From Phallus indusiatus (taxonomy: Eukaryota > Basidiomycota > Agaricomycetes > Phallales > Phallaceae), in assembly GCA_027605045.1 (NCBI GenBank), contig JAQFWX010000107.1, positions 53,163-117,162 of the forward strand: DNA of 64,000 bases, read 5' to 3'. Below are positions 1 through 12,700 of the stretch, one piece after another; position 1 is the first letter of the stretch, and the number at the start of each line of letters is the position of its first letter. Under the pieces are notes generated by a model. It had not been told where the DNA came from and searched no databases. It worked only from the letters and a program-made list of their open reading frames with translations. The position numbers were made by a program, and so were the translations under genes.

Positions 1-86
1 GTTGATATATGATAGTTGGGAATTGTCTCTGGAATGAAAACGATGGAGCCACCAGGGCATAGCAAAGCGGAATGGCAAGTTTCTCG

Positions 87-815
87 TCATTGTGACGTTT
101 CTATATTCACGAGCTCGTTTAAGGCTCTTATTATAGCGTCGATGCCATGTAATACGCGAGCTCGGTCTGAATCAATTATCCTATGCAAGAACCTTTGGAA
201 CTTATCAGGATGGTAATGGAGGATGGCGTCTCGAAGCTTCTCTTTCCGAGACTTGCTCGGGTCTCGAAGAGGGTGAAGAAGGAATTGCGAAATAGCGTTT
301 GCAGTGAGATCGTTCACCGAAATTCGGTCCTCATTAGAGTCTGACGGTGAAATGTTTTGGTATTGTTTAAGAATAGGCCAGGGTATGTCGTCAAACGTGA
401 AATGTATCTTCCTAAACATGAACTTCTTCATAGGTTTGACCGAGAGGAATAATCTATGCCAGGCTCTGTCATATTCCTTCCAGGCCTCTGATAGAATTTG
501 TACTTCGTCTGTGCACCCCGACTGTGAATTCGAGTCGGCCGCTGCGACTAAACGCCCTCCCAAACGAACATATTCCATCTGAGCTTTGAGCTCTTCGTCT
601 TGGATCTTCCTCTGATGTTCGCGGTGAAGCTCTTCTAAATTTTGCCATTTCCTATTGCGTTCTTCCTCCGTTGGAGACACCGACACTGGGGTATTGGTAA
701 GAGCGTCTGTACTTGAGCCAGCTTTGTCGGGAGGAAAAATGAAGACTTCATCCTTGAATCCTGAAGAAAAGGCTATAAACCCGGGTCGATATTCTGCAGC
801 TTTTCCATTGTACAT
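87..815 (-). CDS. J-domain-like hypothetical protein
   Basis: Open frame of 242 residues, read as a single exon. The C-terminal 60 residues contain LRDAILHYHPDKFQ, an HPD(K) tripeptide inside an amphipathic helix, as in the DnaJ J-domain, followed by a helix ending near the stop. The central part (about residues 55-110) is charged and helical (EEERNRKWQNLEELHREHQ), probably a coiled coil. J-domains recruit and stimulate Hsp70; proteins with only a C-terminal degenerate J-like segment occur in basidiomycetes and in NFKBIL1-type proteins, but I cannot assign a named orthologue. The start at 815 is the first Met of the open frame; an extra upstream exon cannot be excluded. It is divergent from the 1049 gene, with 233 bp between start codons for both promoters. 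Confidence 0.6.
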   Translation of the reverse strand: MYNGKAAEYRPGFIAFSSGFKDEVFIFPPDKAGSSTDALTNTPVSVSPTEEERNRKWQNLEELHREHQRKIQDEELKAQMEYVRLGGRLVAAADSNSQSGCTDEVQILSEAWKEYDRAWHRLFLSVKPMKKFMFRKIHFTFDDIPWPILKQYQNISPSDSNEDRISVNDLTANAISQFLLHPLRDPSKSRKEKLRDAILHYHPDKFQRFLHRIIDSDRARVLHGIDAIIRALNELVNIETSQ

Positions 816-1048
816 CGATATTCAAAAGGTCTTCAGAAACTACTCGGCTGGGTAAGTTGAAAAGGAAATAAAAATAAAAGAAACAATACGCAAACAATGC
901 GCCGCTATTATCACCTAAACTTTCACCGGCAAGCATTCCGGTGATATCCGAGGGAATTTCTCTGCGGATGAATCGGCTGATTATGTAAAGCGTATTTCCT
1001 GAGCCGAACTGTACCAAGTCTTCACCTCTCTTCTAATCGCACTTGTGT

Positions 1049-3672
1049 ATGGCGCAGGCGTTGTTTGCTGACCATCCTATAGAAGAGTATCTCAGAGGTG
1101 AATTATCATTCGGTATTTAACACTGGCGATTTCATGTACTAACAAATAGATAGAATCCGGTGAACTTCCTGAATTGCTTGTACCTGGAGGAATATATGAC
1201 TTCGTCAAAGAGGTTGACGTAGAAGAATATGGGAAACCGATTGAGAATGCTCTCTTGCGATCGTTCATAGCATTCCTCTCAAAGGTAACCGGTGTCAAAC
1301 GCGTTTCGGTTATGTTGTTTAGCTGAGCAAACCCCTTTCAGACGTCGGATACGCTTTGCCATTATGTCTCTCTGGACAGGCCTTCGCAAAGTCAACAATT
1401 CGCAGAGCGTTTCAAATATCTTATTATTTCTTCATCTCTACTGTCAACCTCGATTCCTTCGGCACACAATGCATATCTTACGGAAACCACCCCTGGTCAC
1501 TATCCTCCGGCTACATCATCACCATCACCCCCTTCTTTAACATCAACGATCAATATTTTTATTCCCGTCCCGATCCAAACATGCACATTCGTTATATTAT
1601 GTTTAATTCCTATCCTTCTTGCTTTGGGCTACTATGCCATTACCCTGTTTGCCCTTTTGGTAGCTCGACTGTTGGCAACAGAACAAGCTCCCAGAGAAGA
1701 ATCATGGTCTTCAGTAAATGCGTTTCATTTATAAAATGCTAGCTTTCTGATTACGTTTATTAATAGACTTTGGAAAGTCTTGAAGCTTTGGTTCAGTCAA
1801 ATAGCAATTGGGAAACCACAATTGCTGAATCGTTAAAACTCTTGGAAAATGAAGAGTAAAGTTTCAACATCAGCATAAACTATTTAATTTTTAATATTGC
1901 TCATTTTTAGGCACTCTACTTCATATCCCTCCTCTCCATCCCTTAATTCACTTCGTCAAACCTTTTTTGAAACCCTTCATGCAATTCAAACGCAGTGTGA
2001 TGATGTGCGACACCTTCTGGCTGCTATATCACTACCAGAGGCGACAGCTCAACTCACACCGATGTATGCTCCGCCATCTCCTTCACGTCTCGAACCTCAA
2101 TTCGGATTTCCAATTCCCAATCGTCGCCCCCTGTCTTTAGTCGCCTCTCTCGATTCTTCGCTTCCCGTTCCTCTGTCGGACTACGGCCGTATAAGGACAA
2201 GCTCGCAACCGTCACAACGTGATAAACGTGCAACCTGGAGTGCACCAACCTATCGCTCAACAAGTTCTTCAAAACGGGAATCCGCATTTTTAACAATCAA
2301 CGGCCACCAGATGGAACCTCCTACAGTCAACTATTCCGCTTCCGCCCCAGCTACTCCTTCTTTGAACTCCCGAGACGAGTTTCCCTCCTTTTATTCAGAA
2401 GGGGAGGAACCATTTGGAGTGACTGCCCTCAATATCCGCCGTCAAAGACGTATATCGTCGTTTAACCCCTACAACCGAAGTTCGCTCACCGGATTAGTAG
2501 GCTCCCGTTTCACTTCTCTCATGACATCTTTGTCCCAGGAGAAAAAAGATCCGGAGGTCGCCATTCAAACTACTCTAGCTGCGAGACGATATACATGCTC
2601 TCATTTACTTGCCCTGCGCTTTCCTGGTTTGTGTCCGGACACGTTGGGTTCCACATTGGAGCACCTCGACTCGTCGTCGGACGAAGGTTATTGGGAAGAC
2701 GTCCGCAGTGTTATCCGTCTATTGACCAATGTTCTCCAAAATGCTACGGACAAGCTGAACGATATATTAGAGCAGCGACATCGCTCAAATTTGGCGGATG
2801 ATAGTCATGTTGAAGAGAAAGACCCAATCTTATTCGTACGGCCCCTCCAGCCGGGCTCCGAGTCTTTTTCATTCGCACCTATGCCAAGTCAATTTTCTCG
2901 CTTCGCTGCTCATATTGATGCAATATCCAGTGCCTTAGAGGAGGCACGATCCAATTTACGACAATGCGTTGAATCACTCGCTGAAGGTGGTGACAATTTG
3001 ACTTCTGTATCCGAAGACCCACTTCAGATTTCAACGACGAAATCTGCCGCCGTACAATCGTACGAAGAACTACGTCGAGCATTAGGCCATGCTTTACGAG
3101 AGTGCGAACGAGGAAGAGAGCCGCTTCGTAGTCTTTTAGGGGAAGAGCGAAGGTCGACCGTTGATCTTGTATCAGAAAACGAAAGCAGCCTAGCAAAGGT
3201 CGTCGAGACTGAACTGGAGCAACATGACGAACATCTTGGTTCAGATGATTCCGATAAAACATTATATACTATCGAAGATCATTGTTCGGACCCAGCAGAT
3301 GAAAACCAAAACGTCGAAGACGACGACGTCGCCAGTCGTCTCCTTCATACGACAGATATTCAGTACTTCCCGTCAAATGGCATGGAACAAGTTTTTGAAG
3401 CTGACTCGGCGCCCATCAATTTCAGTCGACCGCGTTCCAAATTGACACGAGAAGAGCGAGTCGCTCTTGTTAAAGCTCAACGGGAGGAAGGTATTAAAGA
3501 TTATGTCAACGCTCCAAGTAGGCATTCTTTGCGACTTGGACCGGGAGATGAAGTAGTGGAAGAGTTGAAAGACGTGATATGGAAAGTCAGCGAGCAGCGG
3601 CGGCAAATGAGTTTGTCGCATACACCGATCTCCACCACACTTCCTTTAAAGACGAGTACATTTGAACCTTGA
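1049..3672 (+). CDS. Inp2/vezatin-like peroxisome inheritance protein
   Basis: Spliced from exons 1049-1097, 1154-1284, 1342-1708, 1769-1856 and about 1911-3672 (GT-AG introns; the last joins ..LLENEE to HSTSYPSS..). The protein begins MAQALFADHPIEEYLR and has a hydrophobic hairpin about 140 residues in (TFVILCLIPILLALGYYAITLFALLVA, described here in two parts: TFVILCLIPILLALGYY then AITLFALLVA). After it come helical segments (SLNSLRQTFFETLHAIQ; CDDVRHLLAAIS), a Ser/Pro-rich linker and a helical C-terminal half containing RLLTNVLQNATDKLNDILEQ. This architecture fits the vezatin/Inp2 family (myosin-V receptor on peroxisomes in yeast). The tail ends with a TREERVALVKAQREEGIKDY segment typical of basidiomycete members. 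Function is inferred from family resemblance. Start chosen because the short first exon has a clean GT donor. Confidence 0.65.
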
Positions 3673-4252
3673 CCAGTATTTTAATGTTACTATCCCTTCT
3701 AATTGAGAACCATCATTCAATATTGAGCGCCGTAACAACAATTATTTATATTGTAAGAAGATTTTATCACGAATCAAATACAAAGCAGGAGCCAAAACAA
3801 AAAAAAAACACACATAGGTTGTAAAAAAAAGGTAAAAAACAAATCACAATGGAAAAAGCAAAACCGAGATTATGAAAAACGAAGAGAGACAGAGAGAGAA
3901 AGACTAAAACGGTAGCAGAGTGTACAATTATATGTCGAGTCCAAACAGGGCCTCAGCACAGGGATCCTAGTAGAGAAAAAAAGGGGTGTATACGGATGGT
4001 GTGATTGGGGGGAAAAGGCCCATAAATATGGAATCGAAGGTAACAGGGATAAGGAGGAGGAGCTAATGTTAGATAGAGAAGAAAGGAGGAGTATGCAAAG
4101 GTTCGAGTAGACGACGAGATCATTGGAGGAAGGGTTTGTTGTTGAAAAAAATGAAATAAAAATTTGAAAGAGGGAGAAAAATCAATCAATCAATCGAGCG
4201 ATGTGCATAATCAATCCAGATGAAAGCTGAAGATTATTATCATTTGAAGATA
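3673..4252. other. intergenic, converging 3' ends
   Basis: About 580 bp between two genes that end towards each other. It is A-rich on the + strand, with several A-runs of 7-8 bases near 3800-3840 and a short AATC repeat near 4183-4197. I see no open frame with splice support and no RNA gene; it is best read as the two 3' untranslated regions. Confidence 0.6.
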
Positions 4253-7200
4253 TCAATTTCCAAGAGGATTCATATCAATCCATTGAGAGAAATCACCGCC
4301 ATCAATATCCAAACCCTCCAGACCGAAATTGACGTCCATATTTTCGAAGAAGTCAGGAAACATGGTATCTGATAATGACGGTGCGGATGAAGGAGCTGGT
4401 GGTGCAGATAATGACGGAGTAGGCGGCGCGGGACCATTAGTGGTAGCTGTCGACGTCGAATTATTATTATTATTATTATTTGCATTATTTGCCTGAGCGT
4501 TACTACCACTATCAGGACCGGACGTTTGGGGTCTAGGGAGGGATCCAATGGCTGCCGCATTAGGTAAAATGCGATTGGACAATAACGATGAAGGTGACGG
4601 GGCGTTTGGAGGATTGCTGGCTCCTGTTGTGCCAGAAGGAGCGGGAGTTAATGAATTACCAGGTGCAGATTGGGAATTTGAAGATGGAGTCGAACTTTGG
4701 GGAGCAGATGCACCCGTACCGCCACCAGCACCGCTGCGAGACGCGGGCCGTAAATTGGGAGATGGTCCAGTTTGATTATCAATTCTAGCCGGAGAGGGCG
4801 CGGTGTGCTCTTTGATGGGCCCTCCGGAGTTGTTGTTTATAGCACCCGTCGGAGTAGGCTGTGCAGGTGGCGGCATCATTCCTGCAGACTTTGACACATT
4901 GATACTTTCTGCTCTCTGTGCAGGTGATGGTGGTGGCGGCATCATGCTACCAGGCTTATTTTGCTGAGGCTGGGTGCGATTGTTGGCAGCAGCACCTGTT
5001 TGATCTGGTGTAACACTTTGGTTGGCGATACCGCCCATTGGTCCAGGCATTTTGTGCATATGAGCCCCCCCAGTTACAGGATGCCTAAATTGTCCTTGTT
5101 GTTGAGACATGACAATATTCTAGAAACACGGAGACTTGTTAAGACTGGGTGCTGGAAAATAGAATAAAAGTTTTTTGTTTTACCTGTGAGCCTGGCATTT
5201 GATGGATGTGATTCGCCAATGCAGGATTCATCGGCGCCATGCCTCCTGGCGGTATAGCGTGCCCTATATTTGGTGTTAAAGATCCCATGACACTCGTATT
5301 CGGAACTGGAGTTGGATGACCAGGTATCGGCGGATTTCTTACTGGACCGGATTGGAAATTAACACCATTGGGAAACTGATTTGTTCCCGAACCAGGATAA
5401 GGAGCATTCAGGTGATTTGGAGGGTGACCGGAAGGAAACCCGCCCATCTGAGGCATCTGGGGTAATGGAGCAGCATTAGAGTTCATATCACCAACAATAG
5501 GCATGGGTTGTCTTATGCCTACTTGAGGGGACTGTCGTTGTCGCTTTCTGTCAGGTGGCGATTGATCTTTCGGTGTCATGTCAGCCTGACCCTGTCATTG
5601 TTAAGAAAAAGTAAGCAAAAACCAAAAAATAAAATAAAATAAGGGTGCTTATAGAACATTTACCTCTTCTCCAGGTGATGCACTTGTCCGTTTCTGTCCC
5701 CGCTGCGTTACGCCCGGCGGACCTTGACCTTGGGGTTGTGGTTGCATTGTCTGTTGTGGTTGCCTGAGCTGAGAGGCTGGAGGCGGAGGCATCATTCCTC
5801 CCATCGGTGGCACCCCAGGCCTTAATAAATAAATGAGCTCATGAAACTTCTTCTGAGGACAAAAAGGACAATTAGTTACCTGGCAGTTCGGGAACCAGTC
5901 GCCAAGGTACCATTAAAATTCGACATAGTCCTTTTAAAGACTTCGTTCAAGCTTGCCTGGAAAAAAAAAGAAGAGGTCAATTCTTCTCAATATATTTGAA
6001 CACATTGCTCAAAGTTCAAAAATTCTATACCTTTTGTTCGTCCGTTAACTCGCTGATCGAGACGTCCGGAACGCCGGCCTCCTGTTTCATGGAAGCTAGG
6101 AAAACTGGAGGAATTCTCACCAAATCCTGTTCGAGATGTTGCAAATCTGGGTTATTGAAGGATTGTGAGGTTCCCGGTCTCGAGGGATGTTGGGAGGTCG
6201 GATGTTGCGGATGAGAGGGAATCATTTGTTGAGGGGGTCGCGAACCTTGCATCGCCATCGGAAATCGTCGATTCATGTCATCATTCATCAAATGGCCCGG
6301 GGATGCAGATTCATTGTGCGCCATTAGAGGGCTCCGGTGGCTTGCCATAGTAGATGCCGGAGTGTTTGAGCGACTGCCTCCGGTGCTTTGAACAGCCCCT
6401 CCTCCGGGATTGACTAGAGGTTGTTGAAATCCTTGCGCGGGTGTTTGAACAGGACCCCTAGGCGAAGTGTTATTCGCAGGCTGGACTCCTTGCGACGGAG
6501 GGCCTCGCATAATCTGGTTGTGTTGGTTCAGATGGGGAGCATTCTGTGAAATTCCTGGCGGAACCATGCCCATTTGCGGTGGGCCCATTGAGGGATGAGG
6601 AGAAACGCCAGGGGATGAGCCGGGGTAATAGTTGGTGACTGAAATTGACCGGGTGCATGAGGTCGGGTAATTGGTCGCTGACCAGGTTGCAAGTGCGGCA
6701 TAGCGTTAGGGTGAGAAGGGGGAGGAAGGGGCTGTTGTGAAGGGGGAGGGCGGGTTGATTGTTGTTGTGACGGAGGTCTTTGAGAGGGCTGACCGACAGT
6801 ATTAGTCAAGTTATTTGAGTCTACAAGGCCATTCATCTGAGATGGACCTTGTTGCGGTTGCTGATGTGGTGGAGGTGGTGGTGGTGGCTGAGGGCCACCT
6901 GGTATGCCAGACATGGGATATGGCGTACCCTGGGCCCCCATTGGGGGCTGAGACTGGCCAACAGGAGGTATGGGCACGCCGTTGAGTAAAGGAGCCGGGG
7001 GTCGCATTGGGTTGGGAGGCATACCCGGTCTGTGCATCATACGAGGTTGACCAGGTAAACCCAGATGACCTAGACGTGATGGATCGGCAGCTCTATTACG
7101 ATCCGCCTGGTTTTGCATCCACTATTAATCAGTTAAAAGAAAAATAAAATGAGTACAGATACTTGAAATAAAGAAAAGAAAAACCTGAAAAGAGTTACTT

Positions 7201-7638
7201 GCCTGGATATAAAGCATGGCATTTTCTGGACCCTGTTGAGTTGTTTTCGCAGAGAAGAAGACCCAAAATACATTCCACCACCTACTTTGAGATGCAGCGG
7301 CTATTCCAAAAAAAATTACAAAAGAGGGTACGCACTCGAACAAAAAGCCTTGACGGGCATTAATGGGAGGACATGGGTCACCGGCAATATCTGCTTCTAA
7401 AACTAGCTCCTTTGCAGCTTTGAGAAAACCTCGTTTAACAAAGTAGTCGTGGATATAGACATTGAACCTGTAATGACACTGTCCTTAAGAACGGTGCGGG
7501 ACAAACGGGAGAAGGGACGTACATTCGATCGCCTTCCCATGAGATCGGAGGTGGCTGGGAGTGGTTTGAAGAAGGACCAGGCTGACCATTTGCAGGTGGA
7601 TGGGGAGGGTTTGAAGGAGGCGGCTGAACCTGAGCCAT
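4253..7638 (-). CDS. FLO8-like LisH (LUFS) transcription factor
   Basis: Exons (complement) 7638-7523, 7467-7336, 7281-7203, 7121-6031, 5956-5880, 5820-5664, 5591-5184, 5119-4253. The N-terminal region encodes a LisH/LUFS module: FNVYIHDYFVKRGFLKAAKE, then INARQGFLFEWWNVFWVFFS and AMLYIQ. LisH-LUFS proteins (yeast Flo8, SSBP2/LDB-bound SSDP, plant LEUNIG) are nuclear transcription regulators that act through dimerisation. The rest is Pro/Gln/Ser/Asn-rich low complexity, with an acidic, aromatic C-terminus (MFPDFFENMDVNFGLEGLDI) that resembles an activation domain, and a run of Asn codons near 4460. The intron 7122-7202 uses a GC donor (CAG/GCAAGT). Exon 4 shifts frame near 6611-6614: a G4 run would need to be G5 to keep the Pro-rich frame open. 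The start at 7638 gives MAQVQPPPSN.. directly before the LisH domain. Confidence 0.8.
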
Positions 7639-9704
7639 TGCTCACGAGGAGAAAAAGTGCGGGGAGACGGATATGAGGAGGAGGAGGAGGCGGGGCGGTG
7701 TGCGTCGCTGCTGTGTTGTGTGTTGTGTGGTTGTGCTAGCGCCTGCTGATAGGGATCGGATTAGTGGAGTAAGGCGAGGGCGCCTAAAAGGAAGGAGGAC
7801 TGCTGGCAGACCAGGATGCGACAACGGTGGGGCGGACAACGAGGAAAACAACGTCGAGGACGGAGGAGACAGTGGAGAAGAGGATAGTGAAGAGGAGGAG
7901 GAGAGCGAGGGACGGATGAAAAGGAAAGGGAGGAGGGTTGCACGCTGGATCTTGGCGGGTGAGTGCACGGAATATTCAAGCTCCGATTGCCATGCTAAAA
8001 GAGCCATTAATCAATAAATATACAAGTAAAGTACAACATAATAAATAAAAGAAAGTATCTTGTCAATACAACAGTCGTCATTTTTCATGCTTTTAGTTTT
8101 TTTAAAAAATAAAAAAACCACCAAGAGGAGTGGATTTTTCGAGAGCTCTCCATGGTGTCCCACGAAGACCGGAACCAAAAACCGGACAAAATTAAACCTC
8201 ACTGACAGACTGTTTTCACTCCGTTAGAGGTGTTGGACATGCTTGTTAGTGGTAGAGTTTGAGATTCCAATCGTCGGGATGAACTCAAGGTCATCCGTTC
8301 AATCCGGGTTGGGCTCATGGTTGGATGCCTCCCGCACGCGTTCACCAGGCGGAGACTATGTATTTACGTACATAGAAACTTGATTCAGTGAGGTGCATTC
8401 CCGCAGCTTTCAATTCATTTTCTCCCATTTAACATCATGTGTGCTTGCTATACCGCAGTAACGCTGTTGTCCACAATTCAACGAACGTGCTGACGTGCAA
8501 GACCAGAAGTGGCCATGGCGTATATCGGGCCTTGATATATGATAGAGCCGGTTAATATTCTGTCTAATACGTGTTCAACATTGGCCTGCCATGGTAGCTT
8601 TCAAGGTCTCCTATAGTCAGGCTGTTATTTGCTTGATATTACTGCCTTGACACGCTTTATCCTAAACTGGGGACCTATATTCGTTTTGAAGCTTGATTGC
8701 AAAGCTCTCAGCGGAAAACAAACTGTAATACTTTTCATAATGCAATCGCTAAAACTTAATGAAATTGCCAGTCTAGCTTTTTGCTTTGCTGGACAAAGCC
8801 TCCACGTGTGGGCTCGATAAATGATTAATCAAAATATACATGCAATTGTGGTTATCCGCTTTGCGTTTCCCAACGGCTCATGACGCCAAGTCTCTGGTCC
8901 TGTCCACAGTTGACCTATTCAACTTGATAAAGTCGTTCTTGTCATAATATTGGAAGCTGCTGCGAGCCCTCCACGATTAGAAAAAAAATGGTCTCGACCC
9001 CCAGTCAGAATTGATTATTTCATGCACTCCCTGGCCAGGCTGATCGTGTCTTTACTCCAGTAATTTGCCTTTAACTCATCTCTCACAACCACTCCTCTGT
9101 AATCACATCAGTTTTTCCGATATTTTTTTTTCAGCAGAAGGTTGCCAGTGGGGGGGGAATTCTTGTTTTACCGATTGGCGGCAGCGGTATTGATACAGTG
9201 TACTTTCTCTGAATCGCGTCCGAGTGGTATTGCTAGCATGGACGATTATGAGCTTTTCGTTCTGTCAATGATGATAATTTAACTTGGTCCCAGGATAGCG
9301 CTGGCTTTCACTATCATGAGATTAGAATAGGGTGCGCCTTATTATTGTCTATAGTCATCCCGCTTTTATCATAAAGAGGTTCAATGGTGTACCCTCATTT
9401 CCCGACTTCAATTCTCTTATATAAGAATGTCACAAACACTATCATGGACGGCTGGGAATCTTATTGGGCTTTAGTTTATATGTTGCACTATAATGTTGAC
9501 CTTGTTCTTGTTTGCTGCAGTATCAATGGGAGAAGCAAACAGCTGGACCTTACAGTGAACGCATTGAGAATTCATCGATACCTCTGAAAAGTAGAATGGG
9601 CCGTAGCAAGCTAAGATTTTGTATAAATAAATATCTTCATGCATCAATTAGCAAACATGAACTTTTCATTTTGAAAAGATTAAATCACAAATTGGCTATC
9701 ACGT
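7639..9704. other. gene-free interval
   Basis: About 2.07 kb. The part next to the FLO8-like start (7640-8010) is GA-rich on the + strand and is probably promoter or 5' leader. From 8018 to 9704 I find only short open frames without splice-supported continuation, no tRNA-like A/B boxes and no transposon termini. A G8 run lies near 9150. The long gap is unusual for this compact window but fits a regulated developmental gene such as a FLO8-type factor having a large promoter. Confidence 0.5.
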
Positions 9705-12700
9705 TTAGTATACAATATGATTTGCATCCGAATTCTTTTTCCCCCAGTGCTCAACAAGAAAATCCGTCAAAAATTGATACACTTCGCGGTTGGCCCCGCG
9801 TGTCCAAATCGAGTGATCGCTACGGGTCCAAAAATCATCAAAATGCATGACGCGATCTGACTAGACACACACGTACCTATCCGTGTAAACTCTGAGATCG
9901 TAATTACGTATTTGTGAAGCGGTGAACATATCAATCAGATGGGCAGTATTAGCAAAATGAACTATAGTGCGATCAGAACTCATAGTAGTAGAAGCGCAAA
10001 AAGGGCTTGGCTAATCACCATTATCGTCTCCGGTCCCATGCGCTAATAGATAATTTACTTCCGAAAAATGCCTAACGTCCGAGATAGATGCATTCACATA
10101 TCCGTCTGGATTTTCTTGAGGCAAACCCATATATCTCTCGGTATAAATGGAATCTAAACTTGACCATAAACACACAAACAAGTGTGGACAAATATATCTT
10201 ACTAACCGTATAAACGCCAACTGGTCACGGGCTGAAATACAGATATAGTGATATATTGAGAAGGCTAGGTTATGACAACTCACGGCAACTGACATAGCCA
10301 AGCTATGAACTCCGGCGCCTGCTTCAGCAACCTTCGCAGCCATGAATCCCCCATAGGACTATAGAACATTTTAGTTTTTGGGGATCGTTGTATAGAGTCG
10401 ACCTCTCGCTTACCCATCCCCAAATCCCAATCTTGGAGGCGTCCACATAAGGTTTTGACGCCCATAAACTAAGAGGATGGTTTCAAAACGATACGGTTTG
10501 AATTATAATGATAATGAATTACCTGGCTGCGTATATTTGATCTTTAGTCTCAAAATAACCCAAGTTCTTCCTCACCGGATTGCGCAATTGCCTCCCTCTG
10601 AAACCTGTCCCCCTTCCATCTACAGTAACGATAATATACTGCAAACTGCAAGCGAGATAATTATGCCAGTCTCTGCTGAACTTCTTGTCTACAGTCTGCG
10701 AACCAGGTCCACCATATCTAATACAAGAATGTTAGCATGAATCGCAGAATTGATCGTGAGTACGCCCTTACACTCGGAACAATACAGGATATTTCGTGTT
10801 GCCAGATTCATCCATATTCGGGGGCGAATTTCGAGAGTGTTCATTTCTAATTGCGCAATGTGAGATAACCTTAATTACTTTGAAAAGTTTTTGACAATAC
10901 CATATCCTTCGTTTTCAATAGTGGAGTAAACGAACGTCGCTTGGTAAAATTCTTCCACCTTATTAGCCAGTCTTGTATTATTCGTTAGAACAATAGGATG
11001 TTCTACACTTCGTTAAACACTTGGTATTAGAATCAAATTGAGGTACACATACCAGCGTCATCTATAGTAATTAGTCTTTGCCAGGGAATATTCGGACCAT
11101 TATAACTCAAAAGATAGTATCCGCAAAGGGGTGAAAATGAAGCGTCGTAATAGGCACCTTGTTCGGAATTCAAAGCAATTGAGACTGGCGTAAAAACGGT
11201 TGTTTTTAGTTGAGTGGCTTGTGGAATTATAATATAGTACGGATCTCGGCCTGTTCCCGGTTGAGTGGCAGATAAGTAATATCTAATCAGAAAAAAAAAA
11301 TGAGGAACTGAAGGGCATTTATTGATCATTCACAACCAAACTTACACTTTTCTTCGATTTCCATCTATACCAAGAATATTAACGACTTCATCTTGACCAG
11401 AGGTGAGCCAGATAGGATCAGATTGGGTGGCAGAGCTAAACAATGCAAGTTGATTATACCCGTCTTCCGAGGGGATAATGTCAAGGTATGCCCCCTCGCT
11501 TAGACCAAATGCTTCTGAAAGCGGGCGAACATTTTGTGACTAATGATATATGAGGTCTGTGAGAAAAATAAATCAAATAATATCCTAATTTTCTTACAGA
11601 GTCAATCCAGCCATCATCGTTTTGTTCTCCGGATCTCCCAAGTCGGCGTACTATGGTACCACGAATGGTCACCCCTGTCTGCTGCGTATTTAGATCGCAC
11701 AAGATTACACTGCCTCGGTCAGCTGCCCGATTGACTTCTTTAATGAGCAGTGTAGCATTTGCCACCCAAACTACTTCTTGAATTATACTGTCAGTCAGAT
11801 CTTGTCGATTATCCCATTCGACTTCCTTAACGAATTCACTAGGGGGAGAAATCGAAACAGAAGGCTGATTCTGATAACTGTCTAAATCAAATATGTGGAG
11901 GGTAACCAGAGGGTTAGGATATCCGGGTTTGGGGTATTTCATCGTTACGAAATCCGTGTAAGGGTATATGGCATGTGCGTCGTTACTCGGATTGTAAATG
12001 GGGAAGGTGTAATCGTTTACTTGAGTTTCATCTGAGCGAAGGAATGCGATGCGGCGTGAATCTAGACTCCACCACAAAGCATAGTCGTTGGAAAAAACTT
12101 CCTCCTCGTAGACCCAATCAGGAACGCCAAAAAATAGAGATGAATTCCCCTGAGAAGTCACACGAATGGAAGCAGTATCCATCCTGCATACAAGATGAAA
12201 AACAATCAGTATGTTAGAACAGGAGGGAAATAGACGTACTCCGCAGAGGGTAAGACATATAGGTCATTATCAAGAACATATGCTAGTGCATTTCCAGTAG
12301 GGGACCAAGTTGCATAAGCAATTCGAGCGGGTTTGGATGGAGGTGCAATAGGGTATGTGACATGATCGTGAAGTCTATGGATATAATAATTTCCATGGCT
12401 GGAGAAGCGCCATTGCTAAAGGTGAGAAATTAAAACAGCAGGAACATTCCGCAGAATCGGGACATGCCTTTTTATGGTCGGTTTTAATCAACACGTACTG
12501 CATATCAGGAGAAAGCTTCCATTGCGACCAGGACAGAATTTTATTACCCTGAGAATGGAGTTGATAGAACCATGTTAACCTAGGCGATATAATAATGTTG
12601 GAGATAGGTAATCTTTCGACTCACGTATTTGACGTCATTATATTTTAACAGATCTGTGGTGGTATTTTGCTTTATATTCACTAGCTTAATCGTGCCACGG

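Noticed and set aside
1292..1540. open frame ending in a His run
   Set aside because: Out-of-frame shadow of the vezatin-like exon; the His codons come from CATCAC repeats in a Ser/Pro-coding stretch.
6629..6672. 44-nt intron in the FLO8-like exon
   Set aside because: It fixes the frame but has a weak GTCAGC donor and removes ordinary Pro/Gln-rich coding sequence; a missing base at 6611-6614 explains the shift better. Not fully excluded.
7673..8017. Arg/Glu-rich + strand open frame upstream of the FLO8-like gene
   Set aside because: GA-rich promoter DNA gives long open frames by composition; no conserved segment.
9384..9850. two overlapping + strand open frames
   Set aside because: They overlap the 3' end of the peptidase on the other strand and its untranslated region; no coding character.
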